Source: Thermoplasmata archaeon | GTDB lineage: Archaea; Thermoplasmatota; Thermoplasmata; Thermoplasmatales; Thermoplasmataceae | DNA: 58,851 nt | Direction of reading: 5' to 3' | Assembly (NCBI GenBank): GCA_021833045.1 | Contig: JAKBGP010000001.1 | Coordinates: 1-58,851, forward strand | Shown: one piece after another, positions 24,501 through 33,478 of the stretch | Position numbering within the stretch: the stretch's first letter is position 1 | How the letters are laid out: the number at the start of each line of letters is the position of its first letter | The notes under the pieces: model-generated | Told to the model about the DNA's origin: nothing | The model's database searches: none | The model's input: the letters and a program-made list of their open reading frames with translations, nothing else | Program-made: the position numbers and the translations under genes

Positions 24501-25208
24501 TATTTGATGTTTCAATTGAACCGCATCGGGATTATTTATTGGCTGGTAAATAGTTATTCTACTATGCTGAAGTGCAGGTTTCTGGAAAAGTAGGTTGTAA
24601 TAATACCCCTGAATTGTTAAATTAATATTTTTTGATATGTTCTGATCAGAATTTGACATAAATGAATTAGAGTAGCATAACATGTTCATTCTGTTGATCA
24701 TAAATATTAGATATTTTCCACTAAAAATAAAGGATAGCTTGTAAAAAGTATTCTGACTTAGCCTCACTAATTTATCAACATTTTTACCCTGTATAATTGA
24801 GATATAAGAACCATACTTTAATCCGAAGCAACCCGAAATAGATTGACCTTCATAGGAAGCCTTGAAGTAAGATTCAGTCATTGAATAACTCTCATTTTCA
24901 TTCCATGATAGATTTAGAGACAGATTATCAGTATCACTAGAAAAATAGATCCCACTGGTGTTGTAATAGTTGCTGCCACTAATGTAAAAAGGATATTTGT
25001 CCGAAGTTGCATTGTAGTTCGAATTAAAGAATTCTGTGTCCCTGTTTAGAAGACCTATCTTTACTGTACTATTTGATGAATAACCCATTTCGTTTAAATT
25101 ATAATTTTCATAGGACCGTATAATTTTTGGACTACCTGAATTGGCTACCGGTAAACTTGCAATTAGGGTAATAAATATAATAAGTGTAATAAGTGCAATT
25201 TTTTTCAC
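21591..25208 (-). CDS. Giant surface protein with cytoplasmic winged-helix-like tail
   Basis: 1205 residues from a GTG at 25208, set by a TATA box at 25231-25240. There is an N-terminal signal peptide (IALITLIIFITLIASLPVA), then about 1080 extracytoplasmic residues very rich in Asn, Ser, Tyr and N-x-S/T glycosylation sites. These are beta-strand rich, with Ig-like repeats after about residue 530. One membrane helix follows (SSYFFIPLPIAVFAIYAL). The last 75 residues face the cytoplasm and read like a winged helix: SPLKEIIRRLRRKHFSRKLI, then FNLLLERNLIKISPDPDGKP. This suggests a one-piece surface sensor, possibly a membrane-bound regulator. No family is recognised for the outer part. Confidence 0.75.
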   Translation of the reverse strand: MKKIALITLIIFITLIASLPVANSGSPKIIRSYENYNLNEMGYSSNSTVKIGLLNRDTEFFNSNYNATSDKYPFYISGSNYYNTSGIYFSSDTDNLSLNLSWNENESYSMTESYFKASYEGQSISGCFGLKYGSYISIIQGKNVDKLVRLSQNTFYKLSFIFSGKYLIFMINRMNMLCYSNSFMSNSDQNISKNINLTIQGYYYNLLFQKPALQHSRITIYQPINNPDAVQLKHQILNTEVGKDKDLLYDEETGIYFFVRNNNSIVEYNIESNITKLIYRSSENYIMTAVSDSKDTYWLLRNETDSEYCITELNNSDLFMNFEKVPETPSGKFGTVIINNVLSFYNQTEVTDAFNHQVELSYSNHIIGSLTVVGISQYEDTTYIYYRNKTTLLLLDQNDSKILEFGNFHSISNFTEENGQLICGVSFTTNPESYYYPELNVISRKAINFMDKDEVGLTYDRSMDILNLSTYTQSFYQYSGNLSYVFSGSYISNSYNSFCFYTFNNSGHVNLKINVPKNQLFSPDGYFNFTVTGTCSFESNVSISGISMEGKNKSSYNMNLSSLNSGSYIYTLQILTGSLYYLVYTGTVKVDSSFPTLTFLQSIKNGVFSGEILWSKYYDSAGITRISVDGVNSTINYLNSTVSFFIPLYLNSEYIQFEISFRDKYNVSRSIKIKLRYYNEMGSGLFPDISQNQIFSSNKFNITLYGNTDNVSHILLVVRNGSFSKTLNFTSDRKSIHLNLSNGDYSLSTYDLFVAGNTVFEGTVNFTVLSENLRVKDNNTVKNFYSFYGNSKNDSFHFHFSANIEGIWTVKGYHDSTNVFSEMVHEENLWLNSSGIRNIFRYNGTTVFYLNYSSINNHNYSSKLNINVNNSIPYFITKSYYYTNTSILNLSKAFSSNGRIYYYQNGKMTEFNGSIYLNHSGNFSFKFTIWSSSMNHISRFIWIKFNTSTPEFRLNGFSGVLLKSPSLKLRVAPDGNSHISKVFLILNDREIIEKNLSFTIHFTQDGAYNFTLKIMDRCGNINTTAYFLNVTYYPLIRSIGVSYRMFFQSLVAQSVISGDNTSAMGIRWYINGNYVSSGVYENTSLPVGLDHVSIKVRYGNITKYYGFTVISLSSYFFIPLPIAVFAIYALRNFPVNTNSEALLNTIFSEDDSPLKEIIRRLRRKHFSRKLIRKSFNLLLERNLIKISPDPDGKPRLEILTNNKKK

Positions 25209-25230
25209 ATTTGGGTAAAAACTTCATTCA

Positions 25231-25240
25231 TTTAATTAAT
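25231..25240 (-). promoter_or_regulatory. TATA-like box for the giant surface protein
   Basis: ATTAATTAAA on the minus strand, centred about 27 nt before the GTG at 25208; predicts a leaderless transcript starting with GTG. Confidence 0.5.
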
Positions 25241-25340
25241 AGTATATCTGCATAAATTTCATTGAAGAAAAGTGGTTGAAAAGAATTAGAAATTTAGAAA
25301 TTAAGTTTTAAATTGATTGGTAAAGCAATGTTGTATGTAT

Positions 25341-25724
25341 TTACATGTTTTTTACCTTTGCAAGCTTTTTAATATTTTTTTTTCCAGATAGTTCATATAA
25401 AGAGGAAAATAGGAGCGCGGAGAATCCACATATTATGCCGCCAAGCAGAGGATAAAGAATTAAAACAAGAACTGAGGGAATGGAAGTAACTGAGCCTACC
25501 ACTGTGGATATCCTTACAGAGCTTGAAAATGGATAAAGCAGGTAGACAGACATGAAGGACAGAAAACCTATGAGGAAACCGTATATGGCTGCCCATTTCT
25601 TTTTTATAATAGCCAGTGGAACTGCTGAAATTACCACATAAAATGCATCCTTCAGGAAAAATGCTAAAAGGATCGAAAGAATTGCTGAAATTGCTATGGC
25701 CAATACAGAATATTTAAGGTTCAT
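25341..25724 (-). CDS. Small membrane protein (about four helices)
   Basis: A 127-residue, strongly hydrophobic protein (YSVLAIAISAILSILLAFFL, AIYGFLIGFLSFMSVYLLYP, VLVLILYPLLGGIICGFSAL) with a Lys-rich cytoplasmic tail. I recognise no family. It overlaps the acylase gene by 11 nt. A perfect GGAGGTGA at 25738-25745, inside the acylase, lies 13 nt before the ATG. The coupling suggests it works with the acylase or the peptide transporter, for example as a helper membrane component. Confidence 0.65.
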   Translation of the reverse strand: MNLKYSVLAIAISAILSILLAFFLKDAFYVVISAVPLAIIKKKWAAIYGFLIGFLSFMSVYLLYPFSSSVRISTVVGSVTSIPSVLVLILYPLLGGIICGFSALLFSSLYELSGKKNIKKLAKVKNM

Positions 25725-28215
25725 ATGTTATTCTCACCTCCACTGGTAATCCCTGCATAGGGTAATATTGATGATTTAACCATTTTGGAAGCTGGTTATC
25801 GAACCAGTGGCTCAGGATATTTTCACTTGGACCCCCTGGAAATACACCGTAGAAGGTTCCGGAACCTGGTCTTGCGATAGTTCTCAGCGATGAACCTATG
25901 GAAACACATGGCAGTGGATATTCAAGCAGTCTTGGTATGCTACCTACACTAACTGTGTGTCTCCCACCCCAGATCGGCATGGGTCCTATTCCCAGAGAGC
26001 TGATTCCCGTAAGACTTGCGATTTCCAGCTTATGTATGTTGCCCCAGTCCCAGTTATTTTCCCCACCGAGCTTTGAATCCATGAAAGCGATGGCCATTAC
26101 GAACGCTTTCTGCATGGTCAGGGTAAAGTTTCCGTTGAACCAGGATGATGTGGGGTCATTTCTCGCCATGAATATAGCTGTGTTAATATAGACACAGGGT
26201 GTGTAATTGTAAATACCTTTTTCCTTCAGGACCTTATCATAGGTGATATTGTAGAATGCAGCAGTTACATACTGGTAGACTGTTGGATTTTTCATTGGCT
26301 CATAAAAAGAATAATTCCAGCTCAAAAGTAAACTGTAAGCTTCTTCCTCTGAACTATTCATTGATTTCATTCCAGAAATTGCTTTTAGAATGATTGGATT
26401 AAACTGTGATGCCCAGTAGTCTGTCACATTAGACTGAAGAGCCATCATGTTGGAAATGTCCATTTTGGAATGATTTTGAAGATAATGATCTATTGTTTCG
26501 GCCCTTCCTCCTGTAGACCAGTATGAACCAATGAAAGGAAATGGATAATTCTTACCTACAGTGGGCTGATTTGGGGCAAACATGTATCCCCTGGAAGGGT
26601 TAACAGCCTGCGGAAGATAATTAAAAGGAACATATCCGTTTTCTCTATACTGAGGGTTTGAACCATTTAGAAGAGATACTGAACCTACAACTTTCAACGT
26701 TTTACCGTCAGGTAGGGTCTCCCTTATAAGAGGATACCCTCCGGCGGTAATATACCCTGCATGATGCAGTGAAACAAGAGCAAAATTCTGAGGTGGTGCT
26801 GGCCCCCAGTACTTCAGTGCATTCAACATCTGGGAGTAATTTGAAGCCTGATCCAGTAGAATCTCCGCTATAAGATCAGTGCTTGGTGAACTTGCATCCC
26901 AGTTCATGCTTATTCCTATGTTGCCTGTTCGTCCTATTAGTGGCCCATTATTTGTCATATATATCTTATATTCAATCCCAGCCTGTGTGTAACTGCAGCT
27001 CTTCATGGGTATATAGGTTCCATTGTAAAGATATGAGTCTCCCTTAAGGAATTCCACATAATCATTGGCTGAATTTCCCTCTGGTGTCGTTAGTCCAAAT
27101 GAAGTATTTTTTGTGTGTCCTATTAGTATACCAGGTAATCCTGCAAGTCCCCAACCCGTTATATTAAATCCGGGGTCCTTTAGCTGGAACTCTATCCATA
27201 GTGAAGGAGCAAGAAGTGGAAGATGTGGATCGTTGGCCATCATGGGATCGCTATCTGATGAATGCGAGGATGTGATCACCCAGCTGTTACTTCCAATTGG
27301 TGAACCCGTAAGATGTGAGCCTGGTAGATTATATGGATCGGAAATATTATCGCAGGAATCTTTGATTAGCTTTGAAAGGTTACTTAAAAGGTTGGTTGAT
27401 ATTCCTGTTGCCCATTCCTGGAAAAAATCCTGTTTCCACAAATAAGAAGGACTGATCCCCTGTTCAGATAGATTGAAACCATTTACAGTTCCACTTCCTG
27501 GAATCATTGTTATGTTTTCCGTATAGTATGGATAATATGGCCATGTTTCACTGTAATTTGCAAAGCCCAAAGAATTAACAAAGAGATCAGATTGCAGAAC
27601 ATTGGTAGATCCTGTCGCAAGAGACCATGACATATACTCCTGCCAGACAAGGCTGTCGAAGACTGTCCACCTGAATGGCTTTATCCCCAAGAGATGAAAT
27701 CCAAGATGAGTAGAAACTGAGTTAGTGTTATTTATGTACGCATCAACACCCTCAGTATACCATTTGATATAATTGAAATAGCCCGTATAGTTTGCCTTTA
27801 GGTCTCTCTCAAGATTGTACGCATCTCTTGAGAGCCCTATAAGTCTCATTGTGTAATCGGACTGTAATCCAGATTTACCCACAAAATTGCTGAGATTACC
27901 TGCTGCCACAGTTGCCTGAAGTTCCATCTGAAACAATCTCTGACACGCTGAGTAATATCCCTGTGCATAGAATAGATCATGATTGTTTTTAGCTGTTATA
28001 TGTGCCATTCCTGAAGTATCAATGGTAATGTTAACTTCATTTTCCAGTCCTGGTACAATAAAATTACCCGATGTGAAGTTCGTTCCATCTGCACTTCTGA
28101 ATACCCCGGTGGATGGATTGAGAATATTCAGGGAATTAGAAACATATGACATTGATCCTACAATTATAAATGATAATACAACAATTATGACAAGTAGTTT
28201 TTTACCCATATTCAT
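25714..28215 (-). CDS. Penicillin-acylase-family Ntn hydrolase, exported
   Basis: 833 residues with an N-terminal signal or anchor helix (LLVIIVVLSFIIVGSM). The catalytic serine is Ser309 in GSNSWVITSS, where autocatalysis would make it the N-terminus of the beta subunit. The family's oxyanion/Asn and substrate blocks follow (MMANDPHLPLLAPSLWIEFQ, GLTTPEGNSANDYVEF). These enzymes cleave amides: acyl-homoserine lactones, N-acyl amino acids or capped peptides. Beside a peptide importer, extracellular deacylation of peptides is a reasonable guess. An ATG at 28209 is an alternative start; a TATA-like box at 28230-28240 fits either. Confidence 0.88.
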   Translation of the reverse strand: MNMGKKLLVIIVVLSFIIVGSMSYVSNSLNILNPSTGVFRSADGTNFTSGNFIVPGLENEVNITIDTSGMAHITAKNNHDLFYAQGYYSACQRLFQMELQATVAAGNLSNFVGKSGLQSDYTMRLIGLSRDAYNLERDLKANYTGYFNYIKWYTEGVDAYINNTNSVSTHLGFHLLGIKPFRWTVFDSLVWQEYMSWSLATGSTNVLQSDLFVNSLGFANYSETWPYYPYYTENITMIPGSGTVNGFNLSEQGISPSYLWKQDFFQEWATGISTNLLSNLSKLIKDSCDNISDPYNLPGSHLTGSPIGSNSWVITSSHSSDSDPMMANDPHLPLLAPSLWIEFQLKDPGFNITGWGLAGLPGILIGHTKNTSFGLTTPEGNSANDYVEFLKGDSYLYNGTYIPMKSCSYTQAGIEYKIYMTNNGPLIGRTGNIGISMNWDASSPSTDLIAEILLDQASNYSQMLNALKYWGPAPPQNFALVSLHHAGYITAGGYPLIRETLPDGKTLKVVGSVSLLNGSNPQYRENGYVPFNYLPQAVNPSRGYMFAPNQPTVGKNYPFPFIGSYWSTGGRAETIDHYLQNHSKMDISNMMALQSNVTDYWASQFNPIILKAISGMKSMNSSEEEAYSLLLSWNYSFYEPMKNPTVYQYVTAAFYNITYDKVLKEKGIYNYTPCVYINTAIFMARNDPTSSWFNGNFTLTMQKAFVMAIAFMDSKLGGENNWDWGNIHKLEIASLTGISSLGIGPMPIWGGRHTVSVGSIPRLLEYPLPCVSIGSSLRTIARPGSGTFYGVFPGGPSENILSHWFDNQLPKWLNHQYYPMQGLPVEVRITYEP

Positions 28216-28291
28216 GGAGATCAGTAGTGCATATTTTTAATTTCTGTTTGTGGTAATTTATTTTTATTATGTCAGATCTATGCATCCTAAC

Positions 28292-28678
28292 CTAAAAAAA
28301 CGCAATAACGTAAAATAATGCAACGCCCAGCAGTATATATAGTCCACCAACACCGACAAATATCACTGTCATTATTAGCTGTTCTCTATTAATCTGCACT
28401 ACGTCTTTTTCTCTTAATGAAGCTTTTGACTGAAACATATTATTAACATATCTATTTGCACCAAAATCATAAAATGCACCAAAGAAAATAATTACAAACC
28501 CAACCATTACGAGGATAAGTGGAAATATATTGGCTATGGATAAAGCTCCAGCTAGAAGAAGCACAACCCCAGATAGAAATAAAATAAAAAGAAGAACCAT
28601 TGGAGGAACAGTTAGTTTAAACCTTGTTCGTATCTTCTCTTTCCTTCTAATCTCTTCCTCTGGTGATGGAATTTCCAT
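28292..28678 (-). CDS. Small membrane protein of the peptide-transport operon
   Basis: 128 residues. A charged N-terminus (EEEIRRKEKIRTRFKLT) precedes two close helices (VPPMVLLFILFLSGVVLLLA, VMVGFVIIFFGAFYDFG) and a third near the C-terminus (VIFVGVGGLYILLGVALFYV). I recognise no family. It follows the fused ATPase gene by 3 nt, so it belongs to the transporter operon and may be an accessory subunit. Confidence 0.65.
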   Translation of the reverse strand: MEIPSPEEEIRRKEKIRTRFKLTVPPMVLLFILFLSGVVLLLAGALSIANIFPLILVMVGFVIIFFGAFYDFGANRYVNNMFQSKASLREKDVVQINREQLIMTVIFVGVGGLYILLGVALFYVIAFF

Positions 28679-28681
28679 TTA

Positions 28682-31189
28682 CTACTCCGTCATGTATTCT
28701 CCTTCCTCTCCACTCTCCACCTTTTCCATTGATTCTTCCCTTGTCAGTTCATCCTGCGCAAAATGGCAGCTATAATATCTGTATCCCGTTTGTTGAAGTG
28801 GTGGGTCTTCTTCTTTGCATATATCCTTATGGTATACACATCTACCGTAGAACCTGCATCCCTTTGGTGGATTGATTGCGCTTCCAATTTCACCCACTAT
28901 GTCAAGTCCCTTATTCACCCATTCGGGATTAAGGCTTGGAACAGCTGAAATTAACGCTTTGGTATATGGATGAAGCGGATCTCTGATAGTCTCTTCTGAT
29001 TTTCCAAATTCCACGATCTGGCCAAGATACATAACAACTATGAAATCAGAAACATATCTGGCAGATGCAATATCGTGAGAGATGTAAAGAACAGATATAT
29101 CCCTCTTATCCTTTAAATCCAGTAAAAGATTCATTATGTTTGCTCTGATGGAAACATCAAGCATTGAAATAGGTTCATCAGCCACGAGGAATGATGGATT
29201 AAGTGTTATTGATCGAGCGATAGAAACCCTCTGTCTCTCCCCTCCCGAAAGTTCGTGTGGATATCTCTCCACATAATTCTCCGGTGGTCTTAGGTTAGCG
29301 ATATCTAGGGCACTTAGAACCTCTTTTTCAAGATCAAACTCATTTTCAGACGTACCATTTCCGTCATTTACATCCCGCTGCCTTCTTTTAATTAAATCTT
29401 TTTTCTGAATTACAAGAGGTTCAGCTACAATATCAAAGATTGACATTTTAGGGTTTATGGAATCATATGGATCCTGAAAGATTAACTGACTTTCCTTCCT
29501 GTATATGCTATATCTCTGACTGTTCTTGCTCATCAAGGCTATATCATTTCTTCTTTCCTTTAGCTTCTTTAATTCTTCCTGAGCTTGCTCATCTTGAGGA
29601 TCAATATCCATTGGCATTTCTTCATTTTCCAGCTCAGCTCCGCTTGGAACCTGGTCGAACTTGAATATGAGTTTACCACTGGTTGGATCGATAGCGTTTA
29701 CAAGTAGCTTACCAAGAGTTGTCTTTCCAGATCCACTTTCACCTACAACTCCTATAATTACCCTTTTCCGTATAAGTAGATTTACCATGTCAACAGCGTG
29801 TACCACTGGTTTGTTGGCACCTCCAAACAGATTTGTGGTTAGGTTTGAATGAACCGAAAAATACTTACTCAGATCCTTTGCCTCGAGTAATACAGGCTGG
29901 TTACCAGCATTAGGATCGGGCAACAGTTCATCAGCGTATCTCTGCGCACTCAGGTACCTTTTCTCATCTATCTGATCAAAATGACATAAAGATTTATGGT
30001 CATTGCTCAGGCTTTTTAGAGGTGGTTTTTCCTTGTGACAGATGTCTTCCGCCATGAAACATCTGCTTGCGAAATAACATCCCTTTGGGGGATCAATTAG
30101 ATCTGGAACTGAACCGGGAATACCATGTATTCTCTGTTTCGTTGCATCAATTGATGGGTAACTGTGCATTAGTGCGTATGTATATGGATTTCTTGGGTTC
30201 ACGAATATATCCTTGGGTTCCCCATACTCCATTACCCTCCCGGCGTACATAACAGCAACATAATTGGCCAGTTGCGAAACAACACCTACGTCATGTGAAA
30301 TAACTATCATGGACCTAATGATTTTACTGTCTTTCAGTCCTTTTAGCTCTTTTATGATCTTTGCCTGAGTGATAACATCTAGACCAGTTGTTGGTTCATC
30401 AGCAATTACTACCTTTGGATTAAGAGCAAGTGCCATTGCGATAATTCCCCTCTGCTTCATCCCACCGCTCAATTCATGTGGATAAGCATCAAGGAACTTT
30501 GGGTTGAAACCAGCCTTCCTACAACTGCTCTCCATCCTGTTATTCTCAAGAAGTCTTTTCTTGTCCTTTACAGGCATGGTTTTAAGATCATTTTTCAGCT
30601 TTTCTACCATCTCTTCATAAATTTTATTTTCTATGATTTTAAATTCGGCACTTTCCTTATCTTTTATATCTTCTAAAGCCATTTCATTAGCTCTTGCTCT
30701 TAGATTTCCTTCATCTATGAAGTCTTCATCGGTCAAATTGGAAATATCTGAAAATGTGTTGTGGATTTCGAATACCTCCTTGATCTGGTTCCTTATGGTA
30801 TGAACTGGATTAAAGGCATTCATAGCCCCCTGGAATATCATTGATATTTCTTTCCATCTTATTTCCGCAAGACGCTGATCCAGCATTCTTCTAGCTTTTA
30901 TCCTCATCTTTTTATCTGATACCGTGTCGTTGGAATTTATGATATCCTTATCTAGATAGACCACTGAACCTGTGATTTCAGCGTTATCTGGTAGCAGACC
31001 AAGAAGAGATAGCGCTGTAGTAGATTTGCCAGAACCACTTTCCCCTATTATTCCGAGAATTTCTCCCTCATTGAGATCCAAGTTGATTCCATCAAGAGCC
31101 TGCACCCTTCCTTCAAACGTTCGGAAATGAACTGACAAATTGTCTATCTTTATAAGTGTTTTAGAATTCGTAATTTCTTCTTCTAACAT
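28682..31189 (-). CDS. Fused DppD-DppF oligopeptide ABC transporter ATPase
   Basis: 835 residues with two complete ATPase domains normally encoded by two genes. Half 1 has Walker A GIIGESGSGKST, signature LSGGMKQRGI and Walker B VVIADEPTTGLD. Half 2 has Walker A GVVGESGSGKTT, signature LSGGERQRVS and FLVADEPISMLD. Each half ends with the Cys-rich oligopeptide-type tail (CYFASRCFMAEDIC, CRFYGRCVYHKDIC), which in a studied DppD binds a [4Fe-4S] cluster. Both halves have long charged inserts between Walker A and signature. AGGAGGAGGT lies 3 nt before the ATG. It powers uptake with the DppB and DppC permeases upstream. Confidence 0.93.
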   Translation of the reverse strand: MLEEEITNSKTLIKIDNLSVHFRTFEGRVQALDGINLDLNEGEILGIIGESGSGKSTTALSLLGLLPDNAEITGSVVYLDKDIINSNDTVSDKKMRIKARRMLDQRLAEIRWKEISMIFQGAMNAFNPVHTIRNQIKEVFEIHNTFSDISNLTDEDFIDEGNLRARANEMALEDIKDKESAEFKIIENKIYEEMVEKLKNDLKTMPVKDKKRLLENNRMESSCRKAGFNPKFLDAYPHELSGGMKQRGIIAMALALNPKVVIADEPTTGLDVITQAKIIKELKGLKDSKIIRSMIVISHDVGVVSQLANYVAVMYAGRVMEYGEPKDIFVNPRNPYTYALMHSYPSIDATKQRIHGIPGSVPDLIDPPKGCYFASRCFMAEDICHKEKPPLKSLSNDHKSLCHFDQIDEKRYLSAQRYADELLPDPNAGNQPVLLEAKDLSKYFSVHSNLTTNLFGGANKPVVHAVDMVNLLIRKRVIIGVVGESGSGKTTLGKLLVNAIDPTSGKLIFKFDQVPSGAELENEEMPMDIDPQDEQAQEELKKLKERRNDIALMSKNSQRYSIYRKESQLIFQDPYDSINPKMSIFDIVAEPLVIQKKDLIKRRQRDVNDGNGTSENEFDLEKEVLSALDIANLRPPENYVERYPHELSGGERQRVSIARSITLNPSFLVADEPISMLDVSIRANIMNLLLDLKDKRDISVLYISHDIASARYVSDFIVVMYLGQIVEFGKSEETIRDPLHPYTKALISAVPSLNPEWVNKGLDIVGEIGSAINPPKGCRFYGRCVYHKDICKEEDPPLQQTGYRYYSCHFAQDELTREESMEKVESGEEGEYMTE

Positions 31190-31190
31190 T

Positions 31191-33455
31191 TTACCTCCTC
31201 CTTAGTCTTGGATTTACTACCTCGTCCATTCCCCTTGACACAAATATGAGTGAGAATATGAACATCGTGAGTGCTATGGCTGGTGGCAATATCCACTGTG
31301 GTTGTGTTATAACCACAAAGTAGTCCGTATATGCTGCATTTAGCATTCCTCCCCATGTTGCAGTAGTTAATGGAGCAAGACCCAGAAACTCAAGACCAGA
31401 TACTGCACCAATTCCTCCTCCTATGGACAATGCAAGTAGATAGAGCAATAACGGTCCTATATTTGGCATTATATGTCTCCTCATGATGGAGCCTCCCTTT
31501 GAACCGAAGAGTTTTGATGCCTCCACGAATGACCTTGCTGAAACCCCTCTTACCACACCTATGAGTGTGAATGCCGCAAATGGCCAACCTGTAAGACTGA
31601 CTATAAGAATTAATGTGATAAAGTTTGCACTGTTGATAACCGAAGATAAGGCAATTAGCAAAGCAAGGCTAGGTACTAGAAACAGAGCAAGTGATAATGT
31701 TTCAACGGCCTCTCCTCCGAAACCTCCTTTATATCCAACATACATAGCGACAGCTAGAGATATTATTATGGTAAAGAAACCAATTGAAATTCCGAAAATC
31801 CAATCGTTTCCGAAACTTTCCATGAATCTGGCCCACACATCATTACCGTACTGTGTGCTCCCGAGTATTAGATTTGATCCGGAAGGTAATTTTGCCATTG
31901 GAGGTATCGGTGTGCATTCCTTAGCGGTTGAACTATACAGGTAGATATAATCATTACTAGCAGTAACTGCGATTGCCCCAACTCCAGTTGTTGCATCCTT
32001 GAAATACTGAACTACTGAGGTGCTGGTAGGTACTGGAGATAAACCGGCACTCCATGAGAATGGATACTTTGTTCCGAAGTTTAAATTGAATGACAGGATA
32101 GATCCTTTACTAGAGACGAGTATAAGGGAATCAGCGACGCTATCGTAGGTTGCTGTTTTTGAGAATATACCAGAATTTACAGGTAAAGCTACAACCTTGG
32201 TTTTAACAGATCCCGTGCTGTTATAGGTCAATACATAAGCATTTAGACTTGAAGTTGCAATGATATCACTGGGCAAGCCTGAATGTCCAGGTGTTGTAGA
32301 TAAACCTACAAGATCTACACCAGTGTTCCTTACTGTTTGATTCAAACCAGTGAGAAGATTTATACTATCTACAGAACTTCCGACGAGGTAATATGCAGAG
32401 TTGTTTGCTGCATAACTCACCTGATAGAATTTTGGAATTACAGGCCCAACTCTTGCATTGTATGTATTTCCAACTACTTTACTCCATACTAAACCTCCAT
32501 TTGATGCAGAATAAGCATTTATGGAAGTATTGTTCCAAATTAGTATTAGGGCATTTTTATCAAATCTACTTGCGGAAAATGATGACCCGTAAAAGCTTAT
32601 TCCTTCGGGGTTTTTCATGCTTAATTTTTCTATTCCCAAAATTGCTCCCGGTGAAATCTGATACCTGTAAAGATAATCCCCAGTTGCATTTTTAGATAAC
32701 AAGTACACCTGACCACTGGGGTTAAAACTGTCGTTGGCATAATTACAAGATGGGATACTTGTAGATACTGTACCAGTAAATGCTATCGAATCAGATGTTA
32801 TATTTCCAACAATTGTTCCGTTATACGTAAATGAAGTCATCTCAGTGAAACTTGGCTTGTTTAGTCCCGCAGTTTGAAATGCTATTGTTCCTATAACCAC
32901 ATTTCCATTTGACCCATTGGCAATTGGAAGTGCGACAAACCTCTGAAATAACCCGGGACCCGCATACCCAGTAATTTCCTCAGCGCAGTTTATGAGCGAA
33001 AACATAGTTGGTTGGAGCATTTTTTCCTTTCCCTTCAAATGACTGTTATAAATTAAGTTATAGTTTCCTAATTTAGAGTCTTTTGTTGCCCCTAATCCAT
33101 AGCAATAAATATCCCCATTTGAAGTCCCAAGGTAAATAGCTGACGTTCCCTCATTCTGAAGAGTGGTTGACATGGGGGAATATAACTCCACTCCAGAGTT
33201 CCCTTTTGATATGTTTGTGAGGTGAGTCTGCACTATTTCACTTGCAACGTGAGTATCGACTTCAGGTGCGATGTATGTATAGTTAGGGTGCTCAACTACG
33301 AATGGCGTTACCAAGGTTATTACTGCAAACGCCAGCAATATATAGAATCCTACCTTACCGTAAGTACTTTTGTAGAAGACCTTGAACTGCCTATAAAGTC
33401 TTCTCCAGTATACAGAGGGTTCATATTTCCTCCTCTTTTCATCAGTTTTTTCCAT
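31191..33455 (-). CDS. dppC: DppC-type peptide permease with a large propeller-like insertion
   Basis: 754 residues against a usual 280-330. Membrane helix 1 (GFYILLAFAVITLVTPFVV) is followed not by the usual loop of about 40 residues but by about 450 extracytoplasmic residues with repeats like PQQ/YVTN blades (IYLGTSNGDIYCYGLG, LILVSSKGSILSFNLN, AVTASNDYIYLYSST). Standard DppC resumes at LILGSTQYGNDVWARFMESF, with membrane helices and the EASKLFGSKGGSIMRRHIMP coupling loop to the ATPase. GGTGA lies 6 nt before the ATG. The insert probably captures or senses substrate outside the cell. It carries many N-x-S/T sites. Confidence 0.92.
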   Translation of the reverse strand: MEKTDEKRRKYEPSVYWRRLYRQFKVFYKSTYGKVGFYILLAFAVITLVTPFVVEHPNYTYIAPEVDTHVASEIVQTHLTNISKGNSGVELYSPMSTTLQNEGTSAIYLGTSNGDIYCYGLGATKDSKLGNYNLIYNSHLKGKEKMLQPTMFSLINCAEEITGYAGPGLFQRFVALPIANGSNGNVVIGTIAFQTAGLNKPSFTEMTSFTYNGTIVGNITSDSIAFTGTVSTSIPSCNYANDSFNPSGQVYLLSKNATGDYLYRYQISPGAILGIEKLSMKNPEGISFYGSSFSASRFDKNALILIWNNTSINAYSASNGGLVWSKVVGNTYNARVGPVIPKFYQVSYAANNSAYYLVGSSVDSINLLTGLNQTVRNTGVDLVGLSTTPGHSGLPSDIIATSSLNAYVLTYNSTGSVKTKVVALPVNSGIFSKTATYDSVADSLILVSSKGSILSFNLNFGTKYPFSWSAGLSPVPTSTSVVQYFKDATTGVGAIAVTASNDYIYLYSSTAKECTPIPPMAKLPSGSNLILGSTQYGNDVWARFMESFGNDWIFGISIGFFTIIISLAVAMYVGYKGGFGGEAVETLSLALFLVPSLALLIALSSVINSANFITLILIVSLTGWPFAAFTLIGVVRGVSARSFVEASKLFGSKGGSIMRRHIMPNIGPLLLYLLALSIGGGIGAVSGLEFLGLAPLTTATWGGMLNAAYTDYFVVITQPQWILPPAIALTMFIFSLIFVSRGMDEVVNPRLRRR

Positions 33456-33478
33456 ATTAGTTCACCTAAACATAATTA

